Assembly (NCBI GenBank): GCA_910574455.1
Contig: CAJSYZ010000002.1
Span: 3,063,671 to 3,127,670 of the forward strand
From: Trichaptum fuscoviolaceum
Taxonomy: Eukaryota; Basidiomycota; Agaricomycetes; Hymenochaetales; Trichaptaceae
DNA: 64,000 nucleotides
Direction: 5' to 3'
The translations under genes were made by a program, and so were the position numbers. The notes beneath the pieces are model-generated. The model was not told where the DNA came from and searched no databases. It saw nothing but the letters and a program-made list of their open reading frames with translations. This document shows positions 22,392-34,275 of the stretch, piece by piece. Every line of letters starts with the position of its first letter. Within the stretch, counting starts at the first letter, position 1.

Positions 22392-23877
22392 TCAAACCTC
22401 GTCCTCCTCGATTGATTCGCCAATGCCAACTTCACCAATGATATAACGAAGGACATCGCTGAGCGTGATGACGCCCAAAAGACGCCCCTTTCTACCGCCT
22501 AACTTTTCTTCCGCCTGTTCGAAATTCAACTTCAGGATCACGGATGAAACACATGAAGGAGACTTACCTCGCCCTCAACGACGACGAGACGATGAACACG
22601 CCTCTTTTTGATGAGTTGTAATAAAGTGCCCAAAGAGTCGGAGGCATTGCAGATGACGACTCCCGGGAAGTCCGGAGAGCGCTGACCTAAAGCTTCGCGG
22701 ATTGTTAAATCAAGAGATTGATATGCACCTAGCCGAACAAGTGTCTGAAGAACAATAACGATTTAGAGAACAGAAAAGTGAAGAAAAGTAAGTGCCACGT
22801 ACAATGACGTCAACGGTCTCATACATATTGACAACAACGCCGTTATCATCGATGATAGGGACAGCAGATATACCACGTTCCGAGAACATGTGTACGATGT
22901 CGAAAACACGGGTATCTAGAGTTGCAGTTGCGATAGGATAAAAGGGATTTTCATGCAACTTCTCTTGATCCGGACTATCGACTGGTGACTGCGTTGGGGA
23001 ATTCGGCGAGGCAGTGACATAAGTACCAACGCCGAGCTTGCGCAAAGGCATATGGAGATGCGCAACATCTTTGCTACACTGTATCATAATTTAGCAAGAG
23101 AGACCGTGCTAATATCATAAGCGGGAACGGACGTTTATAGAGATGAATTTGAGGAGGCGATACTGCGTCAGAACTGACACGATGACCTCCTGGCCGGTCT
23201 CAGAATCATTATCCAGCAGAGGAAGACGTCGTGCATGCGTCTCGATGAGCTTCTTCGCAGCGTCGAATATTGAGCTCATCGGGTGCTCATGGATGAGAGG
23301 TACAGGAGCGACGCCTAAACTCCTTTCAATCTCTATGTTAGGAAGTTTAGAATATAAGAAGAATCTGATGATTCATGCAATGGAACTCACGACGCAGATC
23401 CTCGAGCCGCACAGTTTCTACATCCGCTGCGGCACTTTCATATGATGCTGTATGGTAGTAGTATTGGATAAGATGGATAATATCCGACACCGTCAGCATG
23501 CCCGCGAAACGAGACTTCTCGCTGTTCCACAGCGCAGCCGAAACGACACCTGTACTGCGGATCAGCCTTCTACCCTTGCACGCAGCAGATCGCCATGATC
23601 TGCACAGCTCACCGTTATGCAGGAGACATTGTAAGGCCTTCTGAACCTCGAGCTTTGTGTCAAGGACAATCAGTCTATAGCTGACCGGAAAGGAATCATA
23701 GTTCGTTCGGCTCTTGAGGTAGGTCCGAATGGCCTTGAGTGCATTTTCATGGGACTCGACTGACTGTACTGGAGGCAGCTGCGAGACTGCGCGTTTTCTG
23801 TTCGATGGTTGTCTCCGTACTTTCGGCGAGCCTGATGGTGACAGCGTCGAGTTTGTGTTTTGTGTTACCGCAGCCAT
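22392..23877 (-). CDS. SNF4: SNF4-type gamma subunit of the SNF1/AMPK kinase (four CBS motifs)
   Basis: Exons 23877..23613, 23549..23391, 23332..23133, 23078..22803, 22744..22568, 22514..22392; 399 aa. Four CBS repeats can be followed: KLEVQKALQCLLHNGVVSAA with SRFAGMLTVSDIIHLIQYYY; HPMSSIFDAAKKLIETHARR with VLTQYRLLKFISI; TLDTRVFDIVHMFSERGISA with YETVDVITLV; and NASDSLGTLLQLIKKRRVHR with VITLSDVLRYIIGE. This tandem Bateman layout is that of Snf4/AMPK-gamma, which binds adenine nucleotides and activates the Snf1 kinase under low energy. The N-terminal 45 residues are Ser/Pro-rich. The insert between CBS2 and CBS3 (ASPNSPTQSPVDSP) is a low-complexity linker. Confidence 0.93.
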
Positions 23878-24209
23878 CGTATGCGGTCAAAGCAGAGTTC
23901 CCTATCTTAGCAATTTTTAGCTCGGTGCCACTGGCACGTTTGTTTGTCTTTTGTTTACTCTCTTCGTAAATCTATGGATAATATAGAATAGTTTAATTCA
24001 TGTTAGAACAGCTATGTTTCAGAAAGTTACAAATGCACAGGAGCAAGATGCCATCGAAATTTACAACATTAAAGTAGATAGAAGCCATGCTCGCATTTCT
24101 TGCAAGGTTGCAATGATTAGCGAGAAAACCTATTCAGCCATTAGCCCAAATTTTGTCAGAAAATGACATCCGGAGCGACATGCCATGAAAAAATCTTCAT
24201 ATGCAGATG
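23878..24209. other. Intergenic, SNF4 promoter region
   Basis: 332 bp between the SNF4 start and the end of the SPRY-domain gene, same strand. No element recognised. Confidence 0.55.
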
Positions 24210-26157
24210 CTATGATCGGCGATCCCTGCGACTTCTGTGTCGCTCATGACGGTTTCCTGAACCAGAACCGACTACGTTTGATGGAAATGTCCCGCCTTCG
24301 AGGGCAGCGGTGATGACTTCCGCAGGAAGGTCGACATGGACGCCATCCTGATAGCGATAGGCGTCAAGCGGCGAGTAAGCAGGAGGAGGGGGTGTAGCGG
24401 TTCCGCTGCCCGCAGTCCCCGACGAGGAGACCGCAGCTGTCTGTGAAGCAGGAGTCAACGCTCTGAGATGAATATGCGTACCCTCATCAGGAGAAACAGG
24501 CTCCGGAGGATTGAGAGGTGACTCTGGAGGAGGATGTAGACGCACTACCATTTCTGCAGCAGAATTGTGGCGACTATGCTCAGAGGCCCGTACCGGTGTA
24601 CGGGCTAAGGGGGACATTGAGCGGGAGGGTGTGGGTGTCACCGTTCCCGATGAGCCTTGCGAACCGTTTTCATCGTCCTGTGCGGGAGGCGATGGTGGTA
24701 AGTTGGACGACGCGGCTGTATGGAACGGCGCGTCTGTTGGCGAGATATAACGGTCGGACGAAGAGGTGGTTGCTTCAGGCACCTCTTCTTCGATGGGAGT
24801 TATCGGCGGTGGTGGTGATCGAGGAATATCGTCTGCTACTGCATCATTGCGAAGCGGAGAAGCATGGGGCTGGGGACGACGTGAGCGACGAGACCGCCGA
24901 GATGAAGGAGCCGCAGCTAAACGATGCGGCGATGAAGCCGTACCCTCGTTCGGAATAATACCGCCTCCAGCTTCTAGCAAAATGCTACCTCGTTCGCTCC
25001 CATATGCAGGCGGAGGCGCCAAAGTCCCTACGCTCGGAGCTAAACCCCATTTCTTGACGTTCGCCTCGATGAACACGAAACCAGACTGTCCGAGGTTAAC
25101 ATGTAGGCTGCATGGACCATTCGCTCCCACAGTGGGAAATAGGTTCCACCGTGTCAAGCCTATAAATGCATCATCCAATTTACGACCGTTTCTGGTATAG
25201 AAGACGGTTCCTGTTCGAGGTCTATATCCAACACCGAGCACGTCTCCCTCCTTCAAAGAAGGCCCGTATTGCTGAGCGGTGAATGGGAAGTTGTGAACCT
25301 TGTCACCGTTGGAATGATAAGCTACGGAGTACTTGCACAAGCCAGGCATGCGAAATACGGGGTACGGCTTCGTAGCCAAACCTATCGCTACTGAAGTAGT
25401 TGGGGGTAGATCGAACATCTTTACTTCCCAATAGTATACTTCGTTGATTTTCGGCAGCGGTAGATTGGACTGAACGCATGATTCAGAGGAGGGGTCCGGA
25501 AGAAACGTTATTTCTGTGCGGGCATGCACAAGTAAAGATGCATTGGACTCGTAATCGGGTTCGAAGGACCAGGCGGAGACACCCTTTTCCTGTATTGATA
25601 GAAATTGAGAGAGGGTGATGTCGGTTGGAAGTGAGTTTGGTGGGTATTGTAGTTGATAATCTGACACCGCAGGACATGTTAGTGCGAGAAAACGATGCCG
25701 AAGTCACTGTGCCTGACTAACCTTTGGCACGACCATAATTTCGGCGCGTTTCTTCGTCGACGCTCTCCAACCATCGCTCTTCAACACCCTCAAAGCCGCC
25801 CTCTCCATCTATTAGCTCCTCCCTGCTCATGTCTATGGGACCATCATTGTCTCTGAGCACAACACCACGGCGCCTGCGGATAAGTAGAACACAGACTAGG
25901 AAAAGAAGGAGGAAGAATAGGAGAGAAGACAAAATGATAAGCAAAGGTAGGAGTACAAGTAGCGCATCTCGCGAGGGAGCAGTTGTCGGTTGTGCAGGCT
26001 GAGGGCTGTCGATAATGTCGCGAGGATCGACGAGCTCGCGTGATAGACTGAGCATGTTGAACAGCGCAGCCCTGGCCTCACCCAGGTTGTCCTGAGATTC
26101 TGAAAGAGGCCGATACCAGTATTGGCTCGACGCTGGCTGCTCGGCGCCAGAAGCCAT
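24210..26157 (-). CDS. SSH4/EAR1-like membrane protein with SPRY domain (ubiquitin ligase adaptor)
   Basis: Exons 26157..25722 and 25660..24210; 628 aa. One transmembrane helix near residues 66-97 (ALLVLLPLLIILSSLLFFLL, followed by RRRRG) precedes a SPRY domain: GVSAWSFEPDYESN, VYYWEVKMFDLPPTTSVAIG, YHSNGDKVHNF, GDVLGVGYRPRTGTVFYTRN, LFPTVGANGPCSLHVNLG. The TM-SPRY layout and the PY-like motifs in the tail (PPPAYGS, PPPPAYSP) match yeast Ssh4/Ear1, which recruit the Nedd4-type ligase Rsp5 to endosomal and vacuolar membrane cargo. The C-terminal 250 residues are Pro/Ser-rich with Arg clusters. The ATG at 26157 was chosen because the frame upstream of it has no ATG. Confidence 0.88.
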
Positions 26158-26637
26158 TGTTGACGCCACGATAGACTATGCTGAAAGGAATATCAGATGC
26201 GAGAGACAAAGAGATGAATGTGTTTGGCGTCGAGGACGTTGTGCGAGATGAAGGGAGGTGGATGGAGAGTTACTGATGACGACGGGACGGCCGTTGCAAA
26301 TACCGTCCGGGCTGGCAGGCGCACCGTCCCACGTTCCCGAACAACAGCCACTGGCACCTGCCATTTTAGGCATCCTTCGCCACTGTCTGTACCTTGTGAC
26401 TATTACTTTGCATTTTGTGCAGTACTTCTGAAGTACTTTGCAGAAGAAATATAATGATCTAATGGCATGCGTTCTCTGTTATTTTGCATCCTTATTGATA
26501 GAGAGAGTTCGCAAAGTATGTTATATGAATTAATACTCGGGAATTCACGGATTGCCTTTCTGAGCTCCAGAAACTAAACTTGGTCACGTCTAACTCGCGT
26601 CCGCAGTGTTCAAGCTTGACCACCATCCCGCACAACG
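26158..26637. promoter_or_regulatory. Divergent promoter region, SSH4-like / TVP23
   Basis: 480 bp between head-to-head start codons at 26157 (minus) and 26638 (plus). Likely promoters of both genes; no specific site recognised. Confidence 0.5.
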
Positions 26638-28003
26638 ATGAGCGCGTCTGCGCCCTTGCTTCAAACAATTGAAGCGGACGAACCGTCTTTATCCCAAGAG
26701 GCGGTAACGACGGGTCGAATTGGATCTGGAAATGCACCGAAAGCTTCGCCAGTGGTCTTGACGCCGACCAACCATGCTGCCATGGCTTCCACTCCTGGTG
26801 ACGCTGAAGCTGGTGAGCAATGTTAAGTGGCGATCAATAAGCACTCGAATAATCCCAATCACGTTGAACTAGGCCTTGTGGGCATATTCCGTCAAGTTCT
26901 GTGCCCCATCCTTGATCACTCGTCCGAGCACTGACACCATGGCGCATAGTCTACGCATCCCCTCGTTCTCTTCTTCCTCTACCTATTTCGAATATCCGCT
27001 CTAGCAGTTTATATACTGTGTGGACTATTTACAGACAACTACGTCCTCTCGGTGCGGCTCTATTCATTTACTGCACGTAAAATGGCGCTGACAGGCGATG
27101 CAGACAGTGATCGTCGTGGTTCTGCTGGCTATGGATTTCTGGAACTGCCGAGTATGTAATCCTACTCCGCAGCTTGGTGCCAAGTCAGTCAGTGAACGTC
27201 TTGATGCGTTTAGAATGTTGCAGGACGGACATTAGTCGGATTACGCTACTGGAATCAGGTGCGTGCCAATCTCTGTGCTTAGATTCTCGTCCATGGACAT
27301 GTTTCTTAGGTCGATGATGACGGAGAAAGCTACTGGGTCTTCGAGAGCCGAGACGTGAGTATCAAACCACAGGGGCATCATCTCTCACATGCGTATAACA
27401 CACTATCCGCTCTAGCCCTCCCGACCGGCCAACCCCGTCGATGCAAGGCAAGTTGACACATCTCATTGTAGTTCTCATGCTGATGGCCTGTTCTCCCTAT
27501 GTAGGATGTTCTGGGTACGGCAGTTTCCCTTACATGAAACCCTCACCGAGATGTTCACGAGCTCACCCCTCTCCCGGCATGCCACAACACAGGTTGCGCT
27601 TTACTCCTTCCCTGCGCTATGGTCTGTGCTATTAATTGTCTCCATATTTAAATTCAACATGTATGTTTACGTACTGTTTTCATCCTCTTGCTTCCCGAGT
27701 CCGCTGACGCCTCAATGGCTACGGCTTCTTGCCCCTGATCTAGTTCGTTTTTGCCTATCGTAGGCCTCGCGCTGGTGTTCAATATCACGAACGCCGTTGG
27801 CTTTACTTACGCGTGAGCTACCTTTATTGCCTCATTCAATAAGCTCTGGATTAGGTCATTGAACTCTCTGGTACAGGGACCGAGATGCGAAGCAACGTTG
27901 GGCAAATTCCACCGGATGGGGTCTAGGTATGGGAGGGATCGGAGGTCAGCTCCTCGGGAGTGTTGTCAAAAACAGCGTAGGTCGTGTCTTCGGGTCTGGA
28001 TAG
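26638..28003 (+). CDS. TVP23: Tvp23-like Golgi membrane protein
   Basis: Exons 26638..26812, 26873..26895, 26950..27051, 27104..27151, 27214..27258, 27310..27354, 27416..27447, 27505..27514, 27593..27660, 27744..27812, 27877..28003; 247 aa. The product matches Tvp23 (DUF846): [120 protein letters not shown]. Four hydrophobic segments are expected. Tvp23 resides in late Golgi vesicles and takes part in trafficking with Yip proteins. Exons of 23 and 10 nt are forced by conservation. Intron 27448..27504 begins GCAAGT (GC-AG). Intron 27515..27592 is 78 nt with no stop in frame. Confidence 0.93.
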
Positions 28004-28446
28004 ATTCTCCTTTCCACCTCTCGTCTTGCGAAATGTATATTTCTCTCTTTTTTTGAACAAAAGCAGTTCGTGTTCGTATTGGATGCCCTCAATGGGGCCT
28101 AACTACACAGGGGGCATAGAAACAATATGCTTAAGGCGACGAGAGGAAAATGGGCCAAAATACTGACAGGTATAAATATGAGACATGAATGCAAACAGAT
28201 ATCAATATGCGACAGTGCTCAGAAAGCGAAGAGGGAATTGCTGAGTCCAGTCCAATAGATATATATGTGACAACGGGGAAATCGTGGATGCCACTAACCA
28301 TCCCGGAAAAGGTGAAGAAAGATATGTGAGGTTGGACATTCAAACATACCATGTCCCAGTGTAGCATAAGAGAAAAAACATATTCCTAGATGATTGAGTA
28401 ACAAGTTTTTTGTTGGGTTGTAATTTCGATCATAGAGAAGCCTTAC
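28004..28446. other. Convergent intergenic region
   Basis: 443 bp between the 3' ends of TVP23 and the phosphatase gene. AT-rich, probably both 3' UTRs. No gene seen. Confidence 0.6.
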
Positions 28447-30647
28447 TTATCGTAACCCCTTATAACCCAGTCCAACCCACCCACGAGCATCGACACGTGA
28501 GCAGGCTGTAGTCGGTGTTGCTGGCGCCGTCAGTCCGATAAAAGATCGTCTGCGGCCGTCAGTTTTGAATGTCGACACACGAGGAGTGGGCGTGGGTAGA
28601 TACGGCTGGGGGACATTAAGACTGGAAGTCAATGTCATGGTAAGTGGGGTATGTGCCTTTAACGTAGGCGATGGAGGGAAAACGAAGAGTGTCTCTGAAG
28701 GTGTGTTCACGGACAGCTGAGAAGCGAGACTTGATCGTGATAACGAACGAGCTTTCGCAGGGGGTTCGCTATTTAGACGAAGAGGTGGCGGTGGTCGACG
28801 GCGAGTAGGTTCGACCTTTTTGATGGGCTCTTCGGGCTCCTGCGATACTGGAACCACAGGCGAAGGAGGAACAGGAGGCAAGATATTTAGCGGAGGCGGT
28901 CTTGGCTTGGACCGCAGCTTAAAGGGAATGCGAGGAAGCCCAAAGGACGTTTTAGTAGCAGGAGCGGATGGAGGAGGCGGATTCGCAAACAAATTGGGAT
29001 CGGTCAATGACCGATGCTTTCCTAGGAAGAACGGTCTTGCGGTGTTGGGTGTTGCTACTGTTGGCAGAACAGATTCCCTTTTCCAGTCGGGAGAGCTGTT
29101 CGCTTCCTCTTCAGTTGTTTCCCCGCTAGGACTCCTGGTCGAAATACTAGGAGCATCAAATCCACCACCCACTCCCAGAAGCTCCGGTTCCTCACTCTCC
29201 TCAACAAGATCCTCGCTGATAATGCTACTGCTGGCAATCGAACCGGCACGAGCGCGGTTGCTGTACCGACTTTTCCACGCGGGGCCCATTCCAAGCCCGT
29301 TGAAGGAACCCATGGAGGAGCCCGAAGTCTTACGAGCAACCATGCGCTCTTCCATAGCCTTATCCAAGGCAAATGCCTCCCGCATAACCTCCTCGCTCTC
29401 GTGCTCCTGCTCAGCATCCTCATCGAGAAGACGCCTGCGCCGACTCCACTCTTCCTCCTCTTCCGCCATTGCAGAAGAATGCTCTGATGCGGAGGGTGAT
29501 TTGTCCCCGCCAGATAGAACTTTCTCATACTCGAGAAGTTGGTAAATTAGCCTAACAACGCGCATGGTGTTCAGACATGTCATGAGAATAATTATTGACA
29601 GTACAGACTCACGACATATTCGGTCCCGCCCATTTGCTCCTCTCCTTCACATATGCATACGCACCATGCATACCAGAGCTCTTGAGTCCCCACACTTCAG
29701 GCGGCGCTGAAGGTAGAGACAAGGCCGCAGCACGCATGACCAATGCAATGACCACTGTCGCAGAACGCGAAATACCACATTGACAGCTGTGTGGTGAAGT
29801 GAGAAATATACGGGAATTACCGAAGCGTAATGACATACTGAATCAGCACACCGTCTCCGCGGTCCTGAGCAGCGTCTACGAAGGACATCGCTGCAGCGAA
29901 GCCTTCTTGTACGAGGTCCGCTTGACCATGCGACCAAGGCAGCTTCAGATAATTCACTTGACTTGTCTGGTCGTACGATTGTTTGCGCAGTGAGTCTAAG
30001 TCCTTAAGCTTCTCCTTGAGCTCTGGGGCAGACACGAAGGACCGTAGGGACTGCGAACCGGTCATCGAATCGTCGGGAGTGTTTACCTCCTTGGCGACAT
30101 TCAAGATAGACCGGATGCCCCTGTCGATCAAGCCCTTCCGGTCGCGAGCGTTATCCTCCGACCCAAGCCAGATACCAGGCATGATCTCTATCGGGCCATC
30201 GACATATGGGGCAGACGGCGAATCGTCTTCATCTTTCCGATGTAAGCGGGAGGCCACACTGCCCGTCCCAAGGGACAGCGTTGAGAGCCTGCGGCGGACA
30301 ATCGCAGCACCCGGTTGAGTGTTGTCGGTGTTGTTGCCACTATCCGTTTCGGGGACTCGGGTAAGCGAGTTTGTGGAGTTGTTTGAATGGGCCGAAGGGA
30401 GGTTCAGCGAGAGTCGCTTCGTATTCCTCATCGATTTCGTCTTGTTGGATTGCGAGAACGGAAGAGGTGCGTCGGGCTCAGAGGCGGCAGAAGAAAGTGC
30501 AGAGGATGAAGCAGAGTTGTCGCCCTGGAAAAGGCCAATGGCTGGTTTCTCGGCGGGCGTTTCGATGCGTAGAGAAGCAGGCGGACCCTTCCTACGCGCC
30601 TGTATATTTGACCTGGGCCTTGGAGTTTGTTCGTCTGTTGGAAACAT
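28447..30647 (-). CDS. Dual-specificity phosphatase with long disordered tails
   Basis: Exons 30647..29839, 29786..29613, 29551..28447; 695 aa. A DSP domain begins near residue 148 (DGPIEIMPGIWLGSEDNARD, then RSILNVAKEV). The catalytic P-loop is HCQCGISRSA with the nucleophile at Cys271 and the phosphate-binding Arg277. Splicing of intron 29838..29787 supplies the His (CA|C), so the canonical HC-x5-R signature is intact. VVIALVMRAAAL follows, and the domain ends near LIYQLLEYEKVL. The N-terminal 145 and C-terminal 370 residues are Ser/Pro/Arg-rich and disordered. A pattern of this kind is seen in basidiomycete MAP-kinase-phosphatase-like proteins. The substrate cannot be told from sequence. 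The upstream region is shared with the divergent m-AAA protease gene. Confidence 0.87.
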
Positions 30648-31579
30648 CGTGGCAGGTAATCGTCCTAATGAAGTTCACGACCAGCGTGTGGGTGCTTGCA
30701 GGCAGAGCTTAAGCTAAAGTGAAGAGATATGAAACGGAATGTACGCTGAACCAAATAATAAATGAAGAGTAGAGACAAGAAGAAAAGGTGTCGAAAGCAG
30801 CACCCAAGGACGTATGCCAGACGGAGGGCAGGAGCGGTGGCCGGTGGTAGGAGGTTCGACGGTGTGGGCAGACTGCAGAAACCCAACCAGCTTTCTATTT
30901 GGTCGTGTTTGGTCGTCGTCCCCAAGGTAAGGTGTCATCCGGAGTATATCTCACAGCACCCGCAAAAAATCAAAGTGCAACCCTGGCTTGAAGTTTCCGA
31001 CGTTGCTGTCTTGTGCTGTCGCCGAGCTTGTGTTTCTCTCGTATTTTCCAATCTGTTCGTTCCTTATATCAGGCGGGTGTTTCTCCGAAACCGTGGTAAG
31101 GCCAGAACGGACTCTGACCCCCAAACCGGCTGCCTCATTATAAGATAGCGGTGTGTCGGAAGGGCACGAGCGCACCCCGTCTCAATTGTCTGATCAAGAC
31201 CAACATGGCAACTGAGCCAATGTGTTATGCGCATTGCACTGAGTTTAGAACAATAACGTTGACGGCAAAGTCGAGATGCGTTTGATCTGACACAATAAAT
31301 ATAAGACGCCCCTAGGGCTTACTATCTCTGATTAGATTGCGCGAAGCTGAAGATGATCAACAGGAGATGGACGCGATGTCGGTGTCGCAGATCCTCGAGC
31401 CGCAGTGACGGAGACTTATGTGCTGACAAATACTCCAGCAGATATAGGCGCCGGATTGTGACTCGCCGCGTAAGTGTCACAGTGTAGTAACGGCCGCGGC
31501 AAGTAACGCTGGATTACTGTTACTGTGAACACCTCCGCTCGACGTAAACGACGCCGAAGCTCTTACTCCCTCCCCCATC
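30648..31579. promoter_or_regulatory. Divergent intergenic region, phosphatase / m-AAA protease
   Basis: 932 bp between head-to-head start codons. It must contain both promoters. Short frames only. The stretch 31386..31404 is identical over 19 bp to part of the SNF4 gene (23393..23411). Confidence 0.5.
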
Positions 31580-34064
31580 ATGTTACCGCGCTCACTACGA
31601 GCTTCAGCCCGCCTTTCAACTCGACGGATACCACCTCCTTTGTCTAGGATTCTATGGCGAAGAGGGTTTGCAACACCCTCCGAACCTCCAAAGAACGATA
31701 ATAACTCTCAGGAGAACAAGGGCAAGCAGAAGGAGGAGGACGTTACGAAGAACGATCAGAAGAAGGACTTGAACGAAAAGGATGGCAAGGAGACATTTCC
31801 TCCGCCATTGGAAGGCTTCTTCCAGACCTTGAAGCAACAGATGAAGGAGCTTGAGGACGAACGTGCCAAGTTCAATAAGGAGAATGAAGACAGCGACCGT
31901 GACCCGCAGAAGAAGCCCCCTCCACCCCCACAAGGCGGCGGTAACAATAACAATTTGAACCAGCTTCTACTATTAACGACGGCCGTCGGTCTCTTATGGG
32001 GATTCTCTAACTCAAGTGGTGCTATGTCGCGCGAGATCACCTGGCAGGAATTTCGTACCGCCTTTCTGGAGAAAGGGCTTGTCGAGAGGCTCATTGTCGT
32101 CAACAGGAATAAAGTGCGAGTGAAGCTGAACTCTAACGTCTCAGGCGTCATGTTCCCGCCCGGTGCTGTACCTGGAGAGTATTACTTTTCGATTGGCAGC
32201 GTGGAAGCGTTTGAACGCAGACTTGACGAGGCGCAGCAAGAACTTGGCATTTCGACGGATCATCGAATACCAGTTGCCTACCGCGACGAAATATCTGCCT
32301 TCAGTACTCTCCTTCACTTTGCTCCTACTCTTCTTCTTGTTGGAATGATTTTCTGGATGTCACGTCGTGCAGGAGGATCGAGCGGCAGCTCGGGTGGTAT
32401 TTTTGGTATGGGGCGCAGCCGTGCGAAGCTCTTCAACAAGGAAGCGGATGTCAAGGTCAAATTCAGCGACGTTGCAGGCATGGACGAGGCGAAGGAGGAA
32501 GTTATGGAGTTTGTCCAATTCCTGAAAGAGCCAAAGCGTTATGAGAAGCTCGGAGCTAAGATCCCCCGCGGTGCTATCTTGTCCGGTCCTCCTGGAACAG
32601 GTAAAACACTCTTGGCCAAAGCGACGGCCGGTGAAGCGAACGTACCCTTCCTCTCCGTTTCAGGATCAGAGTTTGTTGAGATGTTCGTCGGTGTTGGTCC
32701 CTCGAGAGTGCGCGATTTGTTCGCATCAGCAAAGAAGAATGCACCTTGCATTATCTTTATTGATGAAATTGATGCTATTGGGAAGAAACGTGGAAAAGGT
32801 GGCAATCTCGGCGGAAACGATGAACGCGAGTCCACGCTGAACCAGTTGTTGGTGGAGATGGACGGCTTTGGAACTCGCGAACATGTTGTTGTTCTTGCGG
32901 GCACAAATCGTCCCGATGTCCTGGACCCCGCACTCATGCGTCCTGGTCGCTTTGATCGACACATTGCTATTGACCGACCAGATGTCTCTGGCCGCAAGGG
33001 CATCTTCCAAGTCCACCTTAAGCCCCTCCGTCTCTCCGCAGACCTTCCAGAACTCGCAGACATCGCGCAGAAGCTCGCAGTCCTCACCCCAGGCTTCTCT
33101 GGCGCAGACATTGCGAACGTCTGCAACGAAGCCGCTTTGCATGCGGCCCGCAAGATGCACGAGTATGTGGAGGAATCGGACTTTGAGAGCGCGATCGAGC
33201 GAGTCATTGCTGGTTTGGAGCGGAAGAGCCGTGTCTTGAGCAAGGAGGAGAAAAAGACAGTTGCCTACCATGAAGCTGGACATGCCGTCTGCGGCTGGTT
33301 CTTGGAGCACGCCGACCCGCTATTGAAGGTTAGCATTATCCCTCGAGGTGTGGGGGCTTTAGGCTACGCGCAGGTATATTTAATCAAACTCTCTTTCTCC
33401 TCTTGAACTTAATAGCTCATTAATTTCTTAGTACCTTCCTCCAGATCGCTACTTACTGTCAACGCCACAAATGCTCGATCGAATCTGTATGACCCTCGGA
33501 GGTCGCGTATCTGAAGAAATTTTCTTCGGTGCCGAGAACATCACGACCGGCGCTCAAGATGATCTCCAGAAAATCACTCGTATGGCCTTTGAGGCGTGTG
33601 CAAACTATGGTATGAATGAGGTGATAGGACCCGTCAGTTATGGTGGTACCGAGGGCAGCAGAGAGAGCTGGCAAAAGCCATTCAGCGAGAAGACCGGCGA
33701 AATGCTCGACGCCGAAGTCCGCAAAATGATCGCGTATGTTTTGCTTCACTTCTTGACCACCGCTTCGTTCTCACATTTTACCTACAGTAATGCGTACAAC
33801 CGCACGAAGGGCTTGCTTACTGACCACCGTGCGGACGTCGAGAAGGTTGCACAACTATTGTTGGAGAAGGAGATCTTGACCCGGGAAGACATGATCACTC
33901 TGCTCGGAAAGCGGCCTTTCCCTGGTCGTGCTGATGACATGGACAAGTGGCTCGACGAGCATGGTTCAAAGAAGAAGGGTGAGATGAGCGCCCCGCCACC
34001 TATAGAAGAGACAACTCCGCCACCATTGCCAACCACGATGTCAAGATACGAGGACAAACTGTAG
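31580..34064 (+). CDS. Mitochondrial m-AAA protease subunit (Yta12/Afg3-like)
   Basis: Exons 31580..33373, 33432..33733, 33788..34064; 790 aa. An Arg-rich presequence ([20 protein letters not shown]) is followed by a charged linker, TM1 near residues 127-145, an intermembrane-space domain, and TM2 near 247-262. The AAA module has Walker A GPPGTGKT (about 336-343), Walker B IIFIDEID (about 391-398) and the RPGRFDR arginine fingers. The M41 protease site is HEAGH (about 564-568), with the third ligand expected in the region after [10 protein letters not shown]. These subunits form hexamers in the inner membrane that face the matrix, degrade misfolded membrane proteins and mature ribosomal subunit MrpL32. 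Whether it is Yta12 or Afg3 cannot be decided here. Confidence 0.95.
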
Positions 34065-34275
34065 AAGAAATAACTAATCTATGTTGGTTCAAGTAAAGAC
34101 TTATAACGCATCGCATATCACACATGCTTCCTGTATATATCAGTCAATGCATAACATCCCAATTCGCTTCATTATTTTTCTTGAGACGCCTCCTATATTA
34201 CACATACAAATAGTCATGACACCATTCAGAACTCTCACTCAATCCAAGTGCCCCGAGCTCGCTTCAACATGAACA

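Noticed and set aside
28820..29545. A long plus-strand frame (about 240 codons) within the phosphatase gene
   Set aside because: It is antisense to the Ser/Pro-rich tail of the phosphatase, where codon bias leaves the opposite strand open. No domain in it.
29786..29839. Apparent loss of the catalytic His before the phosphatase Cys (reads ILIQ at the exon end)
   Set aside because: Reading through the intron gives Gln, but splicing CA|C across 29838..29787 restores HC-x5-R, so the phosphatase is not dead.
32539..33243. A long minus-strand frame (about 235 codons) within the m-AAA protease
   Set aside because: Shadow of the conserved AAA and protease coding sequence; no family resemblance.
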